A stretch of 34,870 nt of DNA. It comes from an uncultured Clostridia bacterium (lineage in GTDB: Bacteria > Bacillota > Clostridia > Lachnospirales > Lachnospiraceae). Made by a program: the position numbers and the translations under genes. Positions 1-9,205 of the stretch are shown one piece after another. The first letter of the stretch is position 1; each line of letters opens with the position of its first letter. Location of the stretch: assembly GCA_946626755.1 (NCBI GenBank), contig CAMOUW010000010.1:1-34870 (forward strand), written 5' to 3'. The notes under the pieces are model-generated. The model made no database searches and had not been told where the DNA came from. It saw only the letters and a program-made list of their open reading frames with translations.

Positions 1-449
1 TTCTGTACAAGGATGAGGTACGTGTTGTAGGCAAGGCGCTGGGACTGCCGGACAGCTTAGTATATCGCCAGCCTTTTCCCGGACCGGGACTCGGAGTAAG
101 GGTTTTGGGAGAGATTACCAGAGACCGCCTGGAAGCCGTAAGAGAGTCGGACGCTATTCTCAGGGAAGAGTTTGCCGCTGCCGGCCTTGAGGGCAGGGTG
201 TGGCAGTATTTTACGGCGGTACCTGATTTCAGATCCGTAGGAGTATCAGAGGACGGAAAAAGAAGCTACGCCTACCCTGTAATAATACGTGCGGTAAATA
301 CTGTAGATGCCATGACGGCGACTATAGAAGAGATTCCTTATGATATTTTAAGAAAGATAACAGACAGGATCACAAAGGAAGTAGAGGGTATAAACAGAGT
401 CCTTTACGATCTGACCCCCAAGCCCTGTGGTACTATTGAGTGGGAATAA
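1..449 (+). CDS. guaA: GMP synthase (glutamine-hydrolysing), C-terminal part, 5' truncated by window
   Basis: Only the 3' end is present; the reading frame is open from base 3. It encodes the C-terminal dimerisation and XMP-binding part of GMP synthase, which converts XMP to GMP with glutamine and ATP in the cytoplasm. Visible family signatures are the KDEVR...LGLP stretch, the [16 protein letters not shown] block (bases about 69-113) and the final [10 protein letters not shown], which is the canonical GuaA C terminus. The gene ends at TAA 447-449. An internal TTG at 105 is not a real start, because the conserved sequence continues upstream of it. The following gene has its own promoter and is functionally unrelated. 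Confidence 0.96.
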   Translation, partial: LYKDEVRVVGKALGLPDSLVYRQPFPGPGLGVRVLGEITRDRLEAVRESDAILREEFAAAGLEGRVWQYFTAVPDFRSVGVSEDGKRSYAYPVIIRAVNTVDAMTATIEEIPYDILRKITDRITKEVEGINRVLYDLTPKPCGTIEWE

Positions 450-467
450 AAAAATTGTGAAAAAAAG

Positions 468-497
468 TTGAAATAAAGTGCCGTTATCAGTTATAAT
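468..497 (+). promoter_or_regulatory. Sigma-A type promoter for the glycan block
   Basis: A -35 element TTGAAA (468-473) and a perfect -10 element TATAAT (492-497) are separated by 18 bp, in the gap after guaA. The predicted transcription start is near 505. The ribosome site AAGGGCGG (523-530) precedes the ATG at 537. Confidence 0.7.
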
Positions 498-536
498 ATA
501 CTTTCGCGGATATTATTATTCTAAGGGCGGATACGG

Positions 537-1709
537 ATGAAAAAAGTACTTATTATAACTACAGTAAGTGGTTTTTTATATAAGTTTGAGATGGATAATG
601 TTAAGATTCTCCAGGACCTAGGGTATGAAGTTCATTATGCAGCCAACCGTTATGTGCCCAATTATATCTATGATGAAAAAGAACTGGTGCGTCGGGGTGT
701 CATTTTTCATCATATAGATATAGCCCAGTCTCCCTTTGAAAGGAAAATGAATAAAAAAGCCCTGGGTCAGATTATAGACATAATAGAAAAAGAAGATATA
801 AAACTTATTCACTGTCATACGCCGGTAGGAGGCGTTCTGGGGCGTATGGCCGGAAAAAAATGCGCTGCAAGAGGGGTAAAGGTTATTTATACTACCCATG
901 GATTTCATTTTTACAAAGGTGCACCCGGGAGTTCATATATGCTTTTTTACATGGCGGAGAAGTACCTTGCAAGATCCACGGATGTAATAATAACCATTAA
1001 TTCCGAAGACTACAGCAACGCCCGCAAATTCAGGATGCGCGAAGGCGGGATGGTCTACAAGATCCCGGGAGTAGGGATAGATCTGGAAGCCTTTAAGCCG
1101 ATGAGTGATGAAGAAAAAAGATCGGCCAGACAGACGCTGGGGATTTCACCGGATACTTTTTTCCTTCTTTCGGTCGGAGAGTTCAGCCGGAATAAAAACC
1201 ACATTACCGTTATAAAGATGTTAAAAAAAATGAAAGATGAAAAGACATTGGGTGATCTTAAGTACGGTATTTGCGGCGATGGTTATTACCGGGATGAACT
1301 GATACAGACAGTAGAAAAGCTGGGGCTTTCGGATGTGATCACATTTTTCGGATACAGAACGCCGGTGCAGCCGGTGCTTGGATGTGCCGATGCCTTTATT
1401 TTCCCTTCGAGACGCGAAGGCCTGGGGATGGCTGCCATAGAGGCGCTGGCAATGGGGGTTCCCGTTATTGCGGCGGACAACCGTGGCACCAGAGAATATA
1501 TGATCCCTGAAGAAAACGGATATATTTGCGCATGGGATGATTGTGAGGCTTATAAAAAGAATCTTGAGACGATAAGGCACCTTAGTCCGGAAAGGCTGAG
1601 AAAAATGAAGGAATATTGCAGAAGTTCCGTGGAACAGTTCGATAAAAAAAACACCGTATTGATCATGAGCGGTATATATGAAAGGACAGACAGGCAGTTA
1701 TGGAAATGA
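537..1709 (+). CDS. Glycosyltransferase family 4 (GT-B fold), surface polysaccharide synthesis
   Basis: The 390-residue cytoplasmic or membrane-peripheral enzyme is predicted to transfer a sugar from a nucleotide-sugar to a lipid-linked acceptor. The N-terminal GT-B domain (about 1-190) starts KKVLIITTVSGFL and has the IHCHTPVGG and TTHGFHFYKG motifs typical of exopolysaccharide GT4 enzymes of the EpsD/CapM type. The C-terminal nucleotide-sugar domain has SVGEFSRNKNH and the EX7E motif in REGLGMAAIEALAMGVPVI. The ATG at 537 has an AAGGG ribosome site. The gene overlaps the next glycosyltransferase by 10 bp, so the two are probably translationally coupled. The exact sugar specificity cannot be read from sequence. 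Confidence 0.88.
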   Translation: MKKVLIITTVSGFLYKFEMDNVKILQDLGYEVHYAANRYVPNYIYDEKELVRRGVIFHHIDIAQSPFERKMNKKALGQIIDIIEKEDIKLIHCHTPVGGVLGRMAGKKCAARGVKVIYTTHGFHFYKGAPGSSYMLFYMAEKYLARSTDVIITINSEDYSNARKFRMREGGMVYKIPGVGIDLEAFKPMSDEEKRSARQTLGISPDTFFLLSVGEFSRNKNHITVIKMLKKMKDEKTLGDLKYGICGDGYYRDELIQTVEKLGLSDVITFFGYRTPVQPVLGCADAFIFPSRREGLGMAAIEALAMGVPVIAADNRGTREYMIPEENGYICAWDDCEAYKKNLETIRHLSPERLRKMKEYCRSSVEQFDKKNTVLIMSGIYERTDRQLWK

Positions 1710-2539
1710 AGAAGGATCAAGCACAGAACCCGGATGACGAAAACGGACAGGTAAAGGTCAGTGTCGTTATGAGTGCCTACAATCCCAACAGGAGACATTT
1801 TGTAAAAGCGGTAGAATCCATAATAAACCAGACATTTACCGATTGGGAACTGATCATGTGCAATGACGGGTCCTCTGAAAAATATGAATCTTTTTTTGAA
1901 AAAGTAGCGGCAAAGGATCCGAGGATAACCCTGGTGAGCAATTGCATAAATTCAGGGCTGGCGGTGTCTTTGAATAAATGTGTGAGAAAGGCTGCAGGTA
2001 AATATATTGCCCGTATGGATGACGATGACTTTTCCGATTCAGGGCGTATTCAGAAACAGTTTGAGTTTTTGGAGAACAATCCCGGATATGCCTGGGTGGG
2101 ATGTAATGCCTTTCTTATGGACGAAACGGGAAACTGGGGAGAGAGGATCCTTCCCGAGGAACCAAAGAAGGAGGATTTCCTGAGCTTCAGTCCGTTCATA
2201 CATCCGGCGGTGATGTTTAAAGCGGAGGTTTTGAAAGAAAATCCATACAGCAAGCTGCGCAGAGGAGAGGATTATGAGCTTTTTATGAGGCTGTATTCAA
2301 AAGGTTACACGGGCTATAATCTTCAGGAGTTTCTCTTTATATACAGGGAAGACAGCCAGACGTCCAGACGCAAAGGGTACTATTATCAGATGGAAGAAGC
2401 AGGGATAAGGCTTCGCGGATTCGGGCTCCTTGGTATGTTAAATATAAAAAACTCTGCTTACGTTATAAAACCCCTGTTGTCAGGCTTTATGCCTCACAAG
2501 CTGAGACTTAAGATCAAAAGATATATAGGTGAGGGGTGA
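1700..2539 (+). CDS. Glycosyltransferase family 2 (GT-A fold)
   Basis: The 279-residue protein has a GT-A domain beginning at about residue 19 (VKVSVVMSAYNPNRRHF), followed by NDGSS and the metal-binding DDDD run (ARMDDDDFS, about residues 107-112). The HPAVMFK and RRGEDYELFMRLY segments match the acceptor side of family 2 enzymes. Like its neighbours it probably adds one sugar to a cell-surface glycan repeat unit at the cytoplasmic face. It starts inside the 3' end of the GT4 gene (10-bp overlap). No transmembrane segment is obvious. The donor and acceptor are unknown. Confidence 0.87.
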   Translation: MEMKKDQAQNPDDENGQVKVSVVMSAYNPNRRHFVKAVESIINQTFTDWELIMCNDGSSEKYESFFEKVAAKDPRITLVSNCINSGLAVSLNKCVRKAAGKYIARMDDDDFSDSGRIQKQFEFLENNPGYAWVGCNAFLMDETGNWGERILPEEPKKEDFLSFSPFIHPAVMFKAEVLKENPYSKLRRGEDYELFMRLYSKGYTGYNLQEFLFIYREDSQTSRRKGYYYQMEEAGIRLRGFGLLGMLNIKNSAYVIKPLLSGFMPHKLRLKIKRYIGEG

Positions 2540-2543
2540 TTGT

Positions 2544-4115
2544 TTGGATTACGGTATATGGGAAGATACACAGAGTAAAAGAAGAAAAAGATACAGATAC
2601 ATTCTTTGGGCATCACACTTACTTTCTTTGCCGTTAAAGGGGGCTGCAGACCGTAGCCGGACGGGAGATCTCCGGGAGGACGTAATAAGGGACGTAAGCT
2701 TATATGTCCTGGCTCCTGCGATGAATGATTTTGTTTTATGGGTGCTTGGCTCTGCATTGAAAAAAGGGCATAAGCGCCTTTATTTTCTTGCCAGAGACGG
2801 ATACTTTATGTATAAAACCGCTTTGGCTTACTGTAACAGACTGGGGCTGGACATAGATTGCCGTTATTTAAGCTGCTCCAGATATTCCGTAAGACTGCCC
2901 ATGTATCATTTGGATATGGATGAGGCGCTGGATTATATATGCAGAGGCGGGATAGATGTTACATTTAACAAAATCCTCAGCCGTGCCGGCCTGGATGAGA
3001 GCGCCAAAGAGGGCATCGGAAGGGAGCTGACGGACAAGTGGGACAAAATGGGGATAATCCCTTATGCGAAACTGGCCGAGCTTAAGGCAGACCTCAGTAA
3101 CAATGAGTTTTTTAAAAAGTCTGTTGAGGATATTTCCCGAGGAAAATATCCTTTGCTCAGAGATTATCTGCAGAGTGAGGGGCTTCTTGATGATATTCCA
3201 TATGCACTGGTAGACAGCGGATGGACGGGATCCATGCAAAAGGTACTCAGACGGCTGGTGGACAACATCAAAAAAGACACGGGAAAAGGAATCGTTCCTA
3301 CAGATATAAAGGGATATTATTGGGGGCTCTATGAACTTCCGGAAGATGTGGATACGAAGGATTATTACTGTTATTATTTCGGCCCCGGATACGGTGCGAA
3401 AAGAAAAGCGGGATTTAGTAACTGTCTGTTCGAAGGAATTTTTTCAGCGCCCCACGGAATGACTCTCGGATATAAAAAAGAGTACGGAGATGTTACGGGA
3501 AATGAGACAGAAAAAGTCCGGGTATTTCCGGTATATGCACAGATAAGAGATACAAATCTGGAATTCAACAGAATGACGGAAGAGTTTATTTCGGAATATA
3601 CCGTCAGGTTGTGTGAAATTATTTATAAAAAGATGTTGAAAAACTCATCCCACAAGACAGACACAAATACATCGTTTTTAAAAGTTATTTCGGGCATGAG
3701 AACCAAAAGGAGTGAATGCGGATCCGGAACCTGCGGATGGGCAGGCGGGAAAGTGTCAGTTGAAAGAGAGACAGTAAGACGGCTTCTTGAAACGTTTATG
3801 AGCACACCCACCATTCGGGAAGCGGTAGTTTACGGGGATCTTCCTTTTTCTGATGACGTATTGGATGAAAATGAGCAGCAGATGGCGGCGCCCATGACTT
3901 TGGACGAACTAAAGTCCAACCATCCGTGGATAAAGGCTGCCATTATGCTGGGGGTAGTGAAGGGGAAGCTCAGGGAAAGTGCCTGGTATGAAGGAAGTGC
4001 TGTTAGAAACGGACAGGAAGTAAAACGCAATCTCATTGCCTACAGGATTTATAAAATGATGATTTATGCAAAAAAAGAAGTCGTCAGGATCAAAGGAAAA
4101 CTTTCAGGAAAATAA
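2544..4115 (+). CDS. COG5610-like 'RDGY' protein of polysaccharide loci, lacking the HAD domain
   Basis: The protein is about 523 residues. Its N-terminal half resembles the region that follows the HAD hydrolase domain in COG5610 proteins of capsule loci: LYFLARDGYFMYKTAL, then a YLSCSRYSVRLP stretch, then ALVDSGWTGSMQKVL. No DxD-type HAD nucleophile motif is visible at the N terminus, so the hydrolase part is missing and no activity can be assigned. The C-terminal 150 residues contain an acidic/hydrophilic segment and a basic tail. The start is uncertain: TTG at 2544 has GAGGGG seven bases upstream, whereas GTG at 2529 has no good ribosome site and would overlap the GT2 gene. The neighbours imply a role in glycan assembly. 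The assignment rests on remembered family motifs and is moderate. Confidence 0.6.
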   Translation: MDYGIWEDTQSKRRKRYRYILWASHLLSLPLKGAADRSRTGDLREDVIRDVSLYVLAPAMNDFVLWVLGSALKKGHKRLYFLARDGYFMYKTALAYCNRLGLDIDCRYLSCSRYSVRLPMYHLDMDEALDYICRGGIDVTFNKILSRAGLDESAKEGIGRELTDKWDKMGIIPYAKLAELKADLSNNEFFKKSVEDISRGKYPLLRDYLQSEGLLDDIPYALVDSGWTGSMQKVLRRLVDNIKKDTGKGIVPTDIKGYYWGLYELPEDVDTKDYYCYYFGPGYGAKRKAGFSNCLFEGIFSAPHGMTLGYKKEYGDVTGNETEKVRVFPVYAQIRDTNLEFNRMTEEFISEYTVRLCEIIYKKMLKNSSHKTDTNTSFLKVISGMRTKRSECGSGTCGWAGGKVSVERETVRRLLETFMSTPTIREAVVYGDLPFSDDVLDENEQQMAAPMTLDELKSNHPWIKAAIMLGVVKGKLRESAWYEGSAVRNGQEVKRNLIAYRIYKMMIYAKKEVVRIKGKLSGK

Positions 4116-4117
4116 TC

Positions 4118-4145
4118 AACCGCTTACACACGGCGGTTTTTTATT
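4118..4145 (+). terminator. Intrinsic terminator of the glycan block
   Basis: The inverted repeat AACCGC (4118-4123) / GCGGTT (4133-4138) has a 9-nt loop and runs into six or more T residues. It begins two bases after the TAA of the RDGY gene. Confidence 0.82.
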
Positions 4146-4156
4146 TTCAGGTTTTA

Positions 4157-4165
4157 TGTTACAAT
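4157..4165 (+). promoter_or_regulatory. Extended -10 promoter for the HIT gene
   Basis: TGTTACAAT forms an extended -10 element (TGn plus TACAAT at 4160-4165). The -35 region overlaps the T-run of the preceding terminator and is poor. The ribosome site AAGGGGG (4181-4187) serves the ATG at 4197. Confidence 0.45.
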
Positions 4166-4196
4166 AAAAAGCAAAAAAATAAGGGGGTTTAGAGTT

Positions 4197-4613
4197 ATGA
4201 AAAAGGACGATTGTATTTTTTGCAGGCTCGCAAACGGAGATATCCCGGTAGATGCCATATATGAAGATGATCTGGTGAAGGTTATATTTGATGCCGGACC
4301 GGCCAGTGAAGGTCATGTTCTTATTATTCCCAAGAGCCATGCCGACGGAATATATGATCTGACGAATGAGCAGGCCGAAAGGATATTTGCTGTTGCCGTG
4401 AAGGTGTCCAATGCCTTAAAGAAAGCCTTTGAACCGGATGGTTTAAATGTAGTGCAAAACAACGGAGAGATTGCCGGGCAGACAGTGTTTCATTTTCATA
4501 TGCATCTTATCCCCAGATATAAGGGGGACGGTGTAAATGTAGGCTGGAACCCGAAAGAGCTGACAGATGACGCAAGGCAGGAGATGCTTGAAAAGGTTAA
4601 AAGCTGCCTGTAA
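4197..4613 (+). CDS. HIT family nucleotide hydrolase (HinT-like)
   Basis: This 138-residue histidine-triad protein hydrolyses nucleoside phosphoramidates or dinucleotide-type substrates in the cytoplasm. The N-terminal DCIFCRLANGDIPVDAIYEDD contains the CxxC-type zinc-binding pair of many bacterial HIT proteins. The conserved GHVLIIPKSHADGIYDL strand-loop follows, then NGEIAGQTVFHFHMHLIPRYKGD, which carries the catalytic H-x-H-x-H triad at about residues 99-103. Length and start are normal for the family. It sits alone between a terminator and the aconitase promoter, so it is probably monocistronic. The physiological substrate is unknown. Confidence 0.95.
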   Translation: MKKDDCIFCRLANGDIPVDAIYEDDLVKVIFDAGPASEGHVLIIPKSHADGIYDLTNEQAERIFAVAVKVSNALKKAFEPDGLNVVQNNGEIAGQTVFHFHMHLIPRYKGDGVNVGWNPKELTDDARQEMLEKVKSCL

Positions 4614-4685
4614 GTTGGTCTGATTGAACAATATGTATGAAAGTCCGGGGAAGATGCAGTATTTCCCGGAGTCGGTATAAAAATA

Positions 4686-4721
4686 TATAATAGTTTAAGC
4701 CGGTGCTGTGACCGGATTTTT
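4686..4721 (+). promoter_or_regulatory. -10 element and 5' leader hairpin with T-run upstream of the aconitase gene
   Basis: A -10 TATAAT lies at 4686-4691 with a weak -35 (TTCCCG, 4663-4668). The predicted start is near 4698. The transcript would begin with a small hairpin, CCGGT (4700-4704) / ACCGG (4711-4715), followed at once by ATTTTT (4716-4721) and the AAGGAG ribosome site. It is either a very short attenuator or a 5' stabilising stem; which one is not decidable here. Confidence 0.5.
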
Positions 4722-4734
4722 AAGGAGAATAAAC

Positions 4735-7005
4735 ATGATAAAACTAAGTGAAAACGGAGCATTTTTAATTAACGGGGAAATGGTAGAGGATACGCCGGCA
4801 AATGCAGGAGCACTCGGTGGTGTATCTAAAGAAGAGGGCGTGAAAAACACCATGGCATACGGTATACTGGATGCTCATAACACCTCCGGCAATATGCAGG
4901 ATCTCAGAGTGAAATTTGATAAGATCATTTCCCATGACATAACATATGTGGGTATCATACAGACGGCCAGAGCATCAGGACTTACGGAGTTTCCGATACC
5001 CTACGTTCTTACAAACTGCCACAACTCTCTTTGCGCCGTGGGCGGTACCATAAATGAAGACGATCATCTCTTTGGACTTTCGGCAGCAAAGAAATTTGGT
5101 GGTGCGTATGTGCCTCCTCATCAGGCGGTTATTCACCAGTATGCAAGAGAGGTGATGGCTGAAAGCGGAGGAATGATCCTGGGGTCCGATTCTCATACCC
5201 GTTACGGCGCCATAGGAACAATGGCTGTGGGAGAGGGCGGACCGGAGCTGGTAAAGCAGCTTCTGAATAAGACGTATGACATACCCAGACCTGAGGTTAT
5301 AGCCATATATATGACAGGTGAGCCGGCAAAGGGCGTGGGACCCCAGGACGTGGCTCTTGCCATTATAGGTGAGGTGTTTGACAAAGGATATGTGAAAAAT
5401 AAGGTTATGGAATTTGTGGGACCCGGAATAAAAAATCTCTCCATGGATTTCCGTATCGGTGTGGACGTAATGACTACAGAGACCACATGCCTCTCATCCA
5501 TCTGGCAGACAGATGACAAGACAAAAGAATATCTTGAGATCCATGGCAGGGAAAATGCTTACAAAGAGCTTCTTCCCGGAGAAGGTGCATATTATAACGG
5601 TGTTGTGTATGTGGATCTTTCAAAGATAAAGCCTATGATAGCTCTGCCCTTCCATCCCAGCAATACATACACTATCGAGGAGTTAAATGCCAACCTTAAA
5701 GACATTCTCCATGACTGTGAAGAAAAGAGCAAGGCGCTTCTTGGAGATAAGGTGACATTATCACTTACAGATAAGATCATAGACGGAAAGCTTTATGTAG
5801 AGCAGGGTATCATAGCCGGATGCGCCGGCGGCGGTTATGAAAATATCTGTGATGCGGCGGATATTCTTAAGGGACGCTCTATCGGCAGCGATGAGTTTAC
5901 TCTTTCAGTATATCCCGCAAGTACGCCTATATATATGGAGCTTCTCAAGAACGGACGTATGGCGGATCTTATGGCTACGGGAGCCATTGTAAAAACGGCA
6001 TTCTGCGGACCCTGCTTTGGAGCGGGTGATACACCTGCCAACAACAGCTTCTCCATAAGACATACTACAAGAAACTTCCCGAACCGTGAGGGTTCTAAGC
6101 TTCAGAACGGTCAGATTTCTTCAGTGGCACTTATGGATGCCAGATCTATTGCCGCAACAGCAGCCAACAAAGGATTCCTTACCCCGGCGACAGAACTGGC
6201 TGATGTGGATTACACAAGGCCGCTGTATCATTTTGATGCCGAGATTTACGAGAACAGAGTATATGATAGCAAGGGTGTGGCTGAAAAAGATGCAGAGCTT
6301 CGTTTCGGTCCCAATATCAAAGACTGGCCGGCTATGGTGGCATTACCTCAGAATCTGCTCATAAAGGTAGTATCAGAGATACATGATCCCGTTACAACGA
6401 CGGATGAGCTTATACCTTCAGGAGAGACAAGCTCCTACAGATCCAACCCTCTTGCGCTGGCTGAGTTTGCACTTTCCAGAAAGGATCCTGACTATGTGCC
6501 CAGGGCAAAAGAAGTACAGCTGGCTGAAAAAGCCAGAGAAGAAGGGGCTGATATCGTAAAAGCCTGTCCTGAGATAGAGGATGTATTGAACAAAATAAAG
6601 GATGCTTTTGGAGCAACTCCTGAAAACACAGGCATTGGAAGTACTATATTTGCCGAAAAGCCCGGAGACGGTTCTGCCAGAGAGCAGGCGGCATCATGCC
6701 AGAAGGTACTTGGCGGATGGGCAAATATAGCAAGAGAGTATGCTACAAAGCGTTACCGTTCCAATCTTATAAACTGGGGAATGGTACCTTTTCTCATAGA
6801 GAAGGGCGATCTTCCTTTTGAAAACGGAGATTATATCTTCATACCGGATGCTGCAGATATGATAAAGTCGGGCAAAGAGCAGACGAAAGCATATGTAGTC
6901 ACAAAAGATATGAAAGAGTTTGAGATGGCAACAGGCCAGCTTACGGATGATGAAAGACAGATCATCAGTGACGGATGTCTTATAAACTATTACAAAAATA
7001 ATTGA
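4735..7005 (+). CDS. Aconitate hydratase-type enzyme (YbhJ-like subfamily)
   Basis: The 756-residue [4Fe-4S] hydro-lyase of the aconitase superfamily is predicted to interconvert citrate and isocitrate. Cluster ligands are visible as a first Cys in [20 protein letters not shown] and a CxxC in [18 protein letters not shown]. Substrate-binding motifs include [20 protein letters not shown], and the C-terminal swivel domain is present ([32 protein letters not shown]). ATG 4735 is chosen because AAGGAG sits seven bases upstream; the frame extends to a GTG at 4708 without a ribosome site. A citrate synthase lies 4 kb downstream on the same strand, consistent with an anaerobic citrate-to-glutamate branch. 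No isocitrate dehydrogenase is in the window. A different but related hydratase substrate cannot be excluded. Confidence 0.85.
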   Translation: MIKLSENGAFLINGEMVEDTPANAGALGGVSKEEGVKNTMAYGILDAHNTSGNMQDLRVKFDKIISHDITYVGIIQTARASGLTEFPIPYVLTNCHNSLCAVGGTINEDDHLFGLSAAKKFGGAYVPPHQAVIHQYAREVMAESGGMILGSDSHTRYGAIGTMAVGEGGPELVKQLLNKTYDIPRPEVIAIYMTGEPAKGVGPQDVALAIIGEVFDKGYVKNKVMEFVGPGIKNLSMDFRIGVDVMTTETTCLSSIWQTDDKTKEYLEIHGRENAYKELLPGEGAYYNGVVYVDLSKIKPMIALPFHPSNTYTIEELNANLKDILHDCEEKSKALLGDKVTLSLTDKIIDGKLYVEQGIIAGCAGGGYENICDAADILKGRSIGSDEFTLSVYPASTPIYMELLKNGRMADLMATGAIVKTAFCGPCFGAGDTPANNSFSIRHTTRNFPNREGSKLQNGQISSVALMDARSIAATAANKGFLTPATELADVDYTRPLYHFDAEIYENRVYDSKGVAEKDAELRFGPNIKDWPAMVALPQNLLIKVVSEIHDPVTTTDELIPSGETSSYRSNPLALAEFALSRKDPDYVPRAKEVQLAEKAREEGADIVKACPEIEDVLNKIKDAFGATPENTGIGSTIFAEKPGDGSAREQAASCQKVLGGWANIAREYATKRYRSNLINWGMVPFLIEKGDLPFENGDYIFIPDAADMIKSGKEQTKAYVVTKDMKEFEMATGQLTDDERQIISDGCLINYYKNN

Positions 7006-7022
7006 TCAAGGGAAACGCATTG

Positions 7023-8213
7023 ATGGGAAAAACCAAGACACAGGAAAACAATGACGAACTGTCACTGATGCGGAAAAAAATAAAACATCGTAAGACACGC
7101 CGCAGAAATATGTGGATAGCGGTAGGTATTGCGGCAGCAGCGGCAGCGGCTCTTACGGCTATTATTCTTGCGACCAGGACATATTCTTCATATCAGATGT
7201 TGTCATCGGTGGAAAGAGAAGATGAATCCGGTTCAGGTTATGTGTCTTATAAAAACGGCTACATACGTTATTCGAAAAGCGGCATGGAATACATAAATGC
7301 AGGCGGCAATAAAGAATGGAACGTATCTCTAAACATGGAACAGCCGGTATACAGATGCAAGGGTGACAAGGTGGTTTTTGCCGACATCAAGGGAAATCAG
7401 GTGGCTGTATTTGATGAGACCGGACAGCTTGGAGTGATACAGACCGGCTACTCCGTATTGCAGGCAGATGCTTCAAAAACAGGAGCTTTTGCGGTTCTGC
7501 TCCAGGATGAGCGCGACAGTTTTATAAAGCTGTACGATACGGACGGCAGTGTTATATATTCTGTCAAGACGGCTATAGACGGTGACGGAACACCTATAGA
7601 TATAGCTATAAATGACACCGGCAGCCGCCTTGCCTATTCCTATGTGAAGGCGGGAAGCGACGGTATAGAATCAGGCATCAGATTCTACGATTTTGACAAT
7701 ACCAAAGAAGAAAGCAAAAAACCGGCAGGAGAGATAGTCACTACGGGAGAAGGGCTGACGGGAGATATTTGTTTTTTTGGGAATGATACGGTAGCCGCTG
7801 TATCTGAAAGGCATGTGCGGTTTTACGGCTTTGGCAATGAACCGGAACAAACCGGGGAGTTTTCAGTTGCAGAGGATGTTAACACGCAGATCGTAAAGGC
7901 TTTTAACAGTGATGACCGCCTGGGGATCGTTATGCATACAGAGGGAGCCCGGATTCCTGACAGGATAATGGTTTTCAACAGCGCCGGTTCTAAAACGGGA
8001 GAGACCGATCTTCCGGAAAGTTATGACAAATATCACTTCGCCGGGGACAATGTGGTCATGACCTCGGGGAACCGTTTTGCTCTGATGAAAAACAGCGGAC
8101 GCTTTATAACTGAGCAGACCAATGACACACCGGTGCTGGCACTTATGTCAAACGGCGGCAGCGACTACTATCTTATAGATGACAACTATATACGTAAGGT
8201 CAGGTTGAAATAA
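7023..8213 (+). CDS. Membrane-anchored extracytoplasmic protein, DUF5711-like
   Basis: The 396-residue protein has a basic cytoplasmic N terminus (MRKKIKHRKTRRRN), one transmembrane helix (about residues 30-52, Ala-rich) and an extracellular domain of repeated short beta-strand units such as VFADIKGNQVAVFDETGQ and FIKLYDTDGSVIYSV, suggesting a beta-propeller. This arrangement matches my memory of DUF5711 proteins of Lachnospiraceae; no function is established. It starts 17 bp after the aconitase stop, with AAGGGA upstream of TTG 7020 / ATG 7023, and is followed 11 bp later by hprK, so it is probably in the same operon. It has no enzymatic motif. Confidence 0.7.
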   Translation: MGKTKTQENNDELSLMRKKIKHRKTRRRNMWIAVGIAAAAAAALTAIILATRTYSSYQMLSSVEREDESGSGYVSYKNGYIRYSKSGMEYINAGGNKEWNVSLNMEQPVYRCKGDKVVFADIKGNQVAVFDETGQLGVIQTGYSVLQADASKTGAFAVLLQDERDSFIKLYDTDGSVIYSVKTAIDGDGTPIDIAINDTGSRLAYSYVKAGSDGIESGIRFYDFDNTKEESKKPAGEIVTTGEGLTGDICFFGNDTVAAVSERHVRFYGFGNEPEQTGEFSVAEDVNTQIVKAFNSDDRLGIVMHTEGARIPDRIMVFNSAGSKTGETDLPESYDKYHFAGDNVVMTSGNRFALMKNSGRFITEQTNDTPVLALMSNGGSDYYLIDDNYIRKVRLK

Positions 8214-8224
8214 GGGGGTTTTAT

Positions 8225-9172
8225 ATGTCAGATAATGTTATGAAAGATGAAAATATGCAGCGTGTAATGCTGACGGCCATTGAAGAAAGGCTGGGGCTGG
8301 TCAATCTCACACCTGAACTTGATATATCAGAGTCATTTATAAACGTGCCCGAGGTAAACAGGCCGGCGCTTCAGCTGGCGGGATTTTTCGATCAGTTTGA
8401 CAACGACAGGATACAGATCATAGGAAATGTGGAGTATTCATATCTTAGCATGCTGCCGCTTCCTGAGCGGCTTTCCAGGTATAAGAAGGTATTTGCCTGC
8501 GGTATACCCTGTATGATCTTTTGCAGAAATCTGGAGCCGGAAGAAGAAGTATTGGATCTGGCAAGGGAGTATTATACACCTGTTTTTAAGAGCGGGGACA
8601 ATACGTCTGCATTTATAGCGGAGATAATGCGCAGATTAAATGTGCGACTGGCCCCGGGGATACTCATCCATGGTGTGCTTGTGGATATAAACGGCGCAGG
8701 TGTGCTTATAACCGGAGATTCCGGCATAGGCAAAAGCGAGGCGGCCATAGAGCTTATACAAAGAGGGCACCGTCTGGTTTCGGATGATGCAGTGGAAATA
8801 CGAAAGGTCAGCGATGAGACGCTTATAGGTATGGCGCCGGAGATGACCAAGCATTTTATGGAGCTAAGGGGGATAGGTATTCTTGATATTAAAAATCTCT
8901 ACGGAGTGAACAGTGTCCTTGATACCCAGCGTATCGACATGGTGGTAAAGCTTGAGGAATGGGATCCTGACAAGAAATACAGACGGCTGGGAGAAGAGGA
9001 CGATTATATAGAATACCTTGGAAACAGGGTTACATGTTATACTATACCTTTGCGTCCGGGACGGAATCTGGCAGTTATACTTGAAGCGGCGGCATTAAAC
9101 CACAGGCAGAGACGTATGGGCTATAACGCGGCGGCAGAACTGCAAAAAAGAGTGCGGGCTCACAGAATATAA
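8225..9172 (+). CDS. hprK: HPr kinase/phosphorylase
   Basis: The 315-residue bifunctional enzyme phosphorylates and dephosphorylates Ser46 of the PTS protein HPr, controlling carbon catabolite repression in Firmicutes. The N-terminal domain (about 1-130) is followed by the kinase domain with the P-loop GDSGIGKSE, HRLVSDDAVEI, and the HprK signature MELRGIGILDI, then a C-terminal helix with RPGRNLAVILEAAALNHR. ATG 8225 follows AAGGGGG. Length is typical. murB and whiA come next, part of the conserved Firmicute hprK cluster, although rapZ and yvcK are not in their usual place. Confidence 0.97.
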   Translation: MSDNVMKDENMQRVMLTAIEERLGLVNLTPELDISESFINVPEVNRPALQLAGFFDQFDNDRIQIIGNVEYSYLSMLPLPERLSRYKKVFACGIPCMIFCRNLEPEEEVLDLAREYYTPVFKSGDNTSAFIAEIMRRLNVRLAPGILIHGVLVDINGAGVLITGDSGIGKSEAAIELIQRGHRLVSDDAVEIRKVSDETLIGMAPEMTKHFMELRGIGILDIKNLYGVNSVLDTQRIDMVVKLEEWDPDKKYRRLGEEDDYIEYLGNRVTCYTIPLRPGRNLAVILEAAALNHRQRRMGYNAAAELQKRVRAHRI

Positions 9173-9205
9173 GGAAATACAGGCATCTACAAACGGAGGA
9201 TTATT

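Noticed and set aside
4118-4138. ACCGCTTACAC in the terminator after the RDGY gene resembles part of the hairpin core.
   Set aside because: The match is short, sits in the stem instead of the loop, and the flanking CGCT and CGCC are missing.
8452-8461. GCTGCCGCTT, a 10-base match to the hairpin core.
   Set aside because: It lies inside hprK coding sequence (residues LPLP), has no long flanking inverted repeat, and is a chance match.
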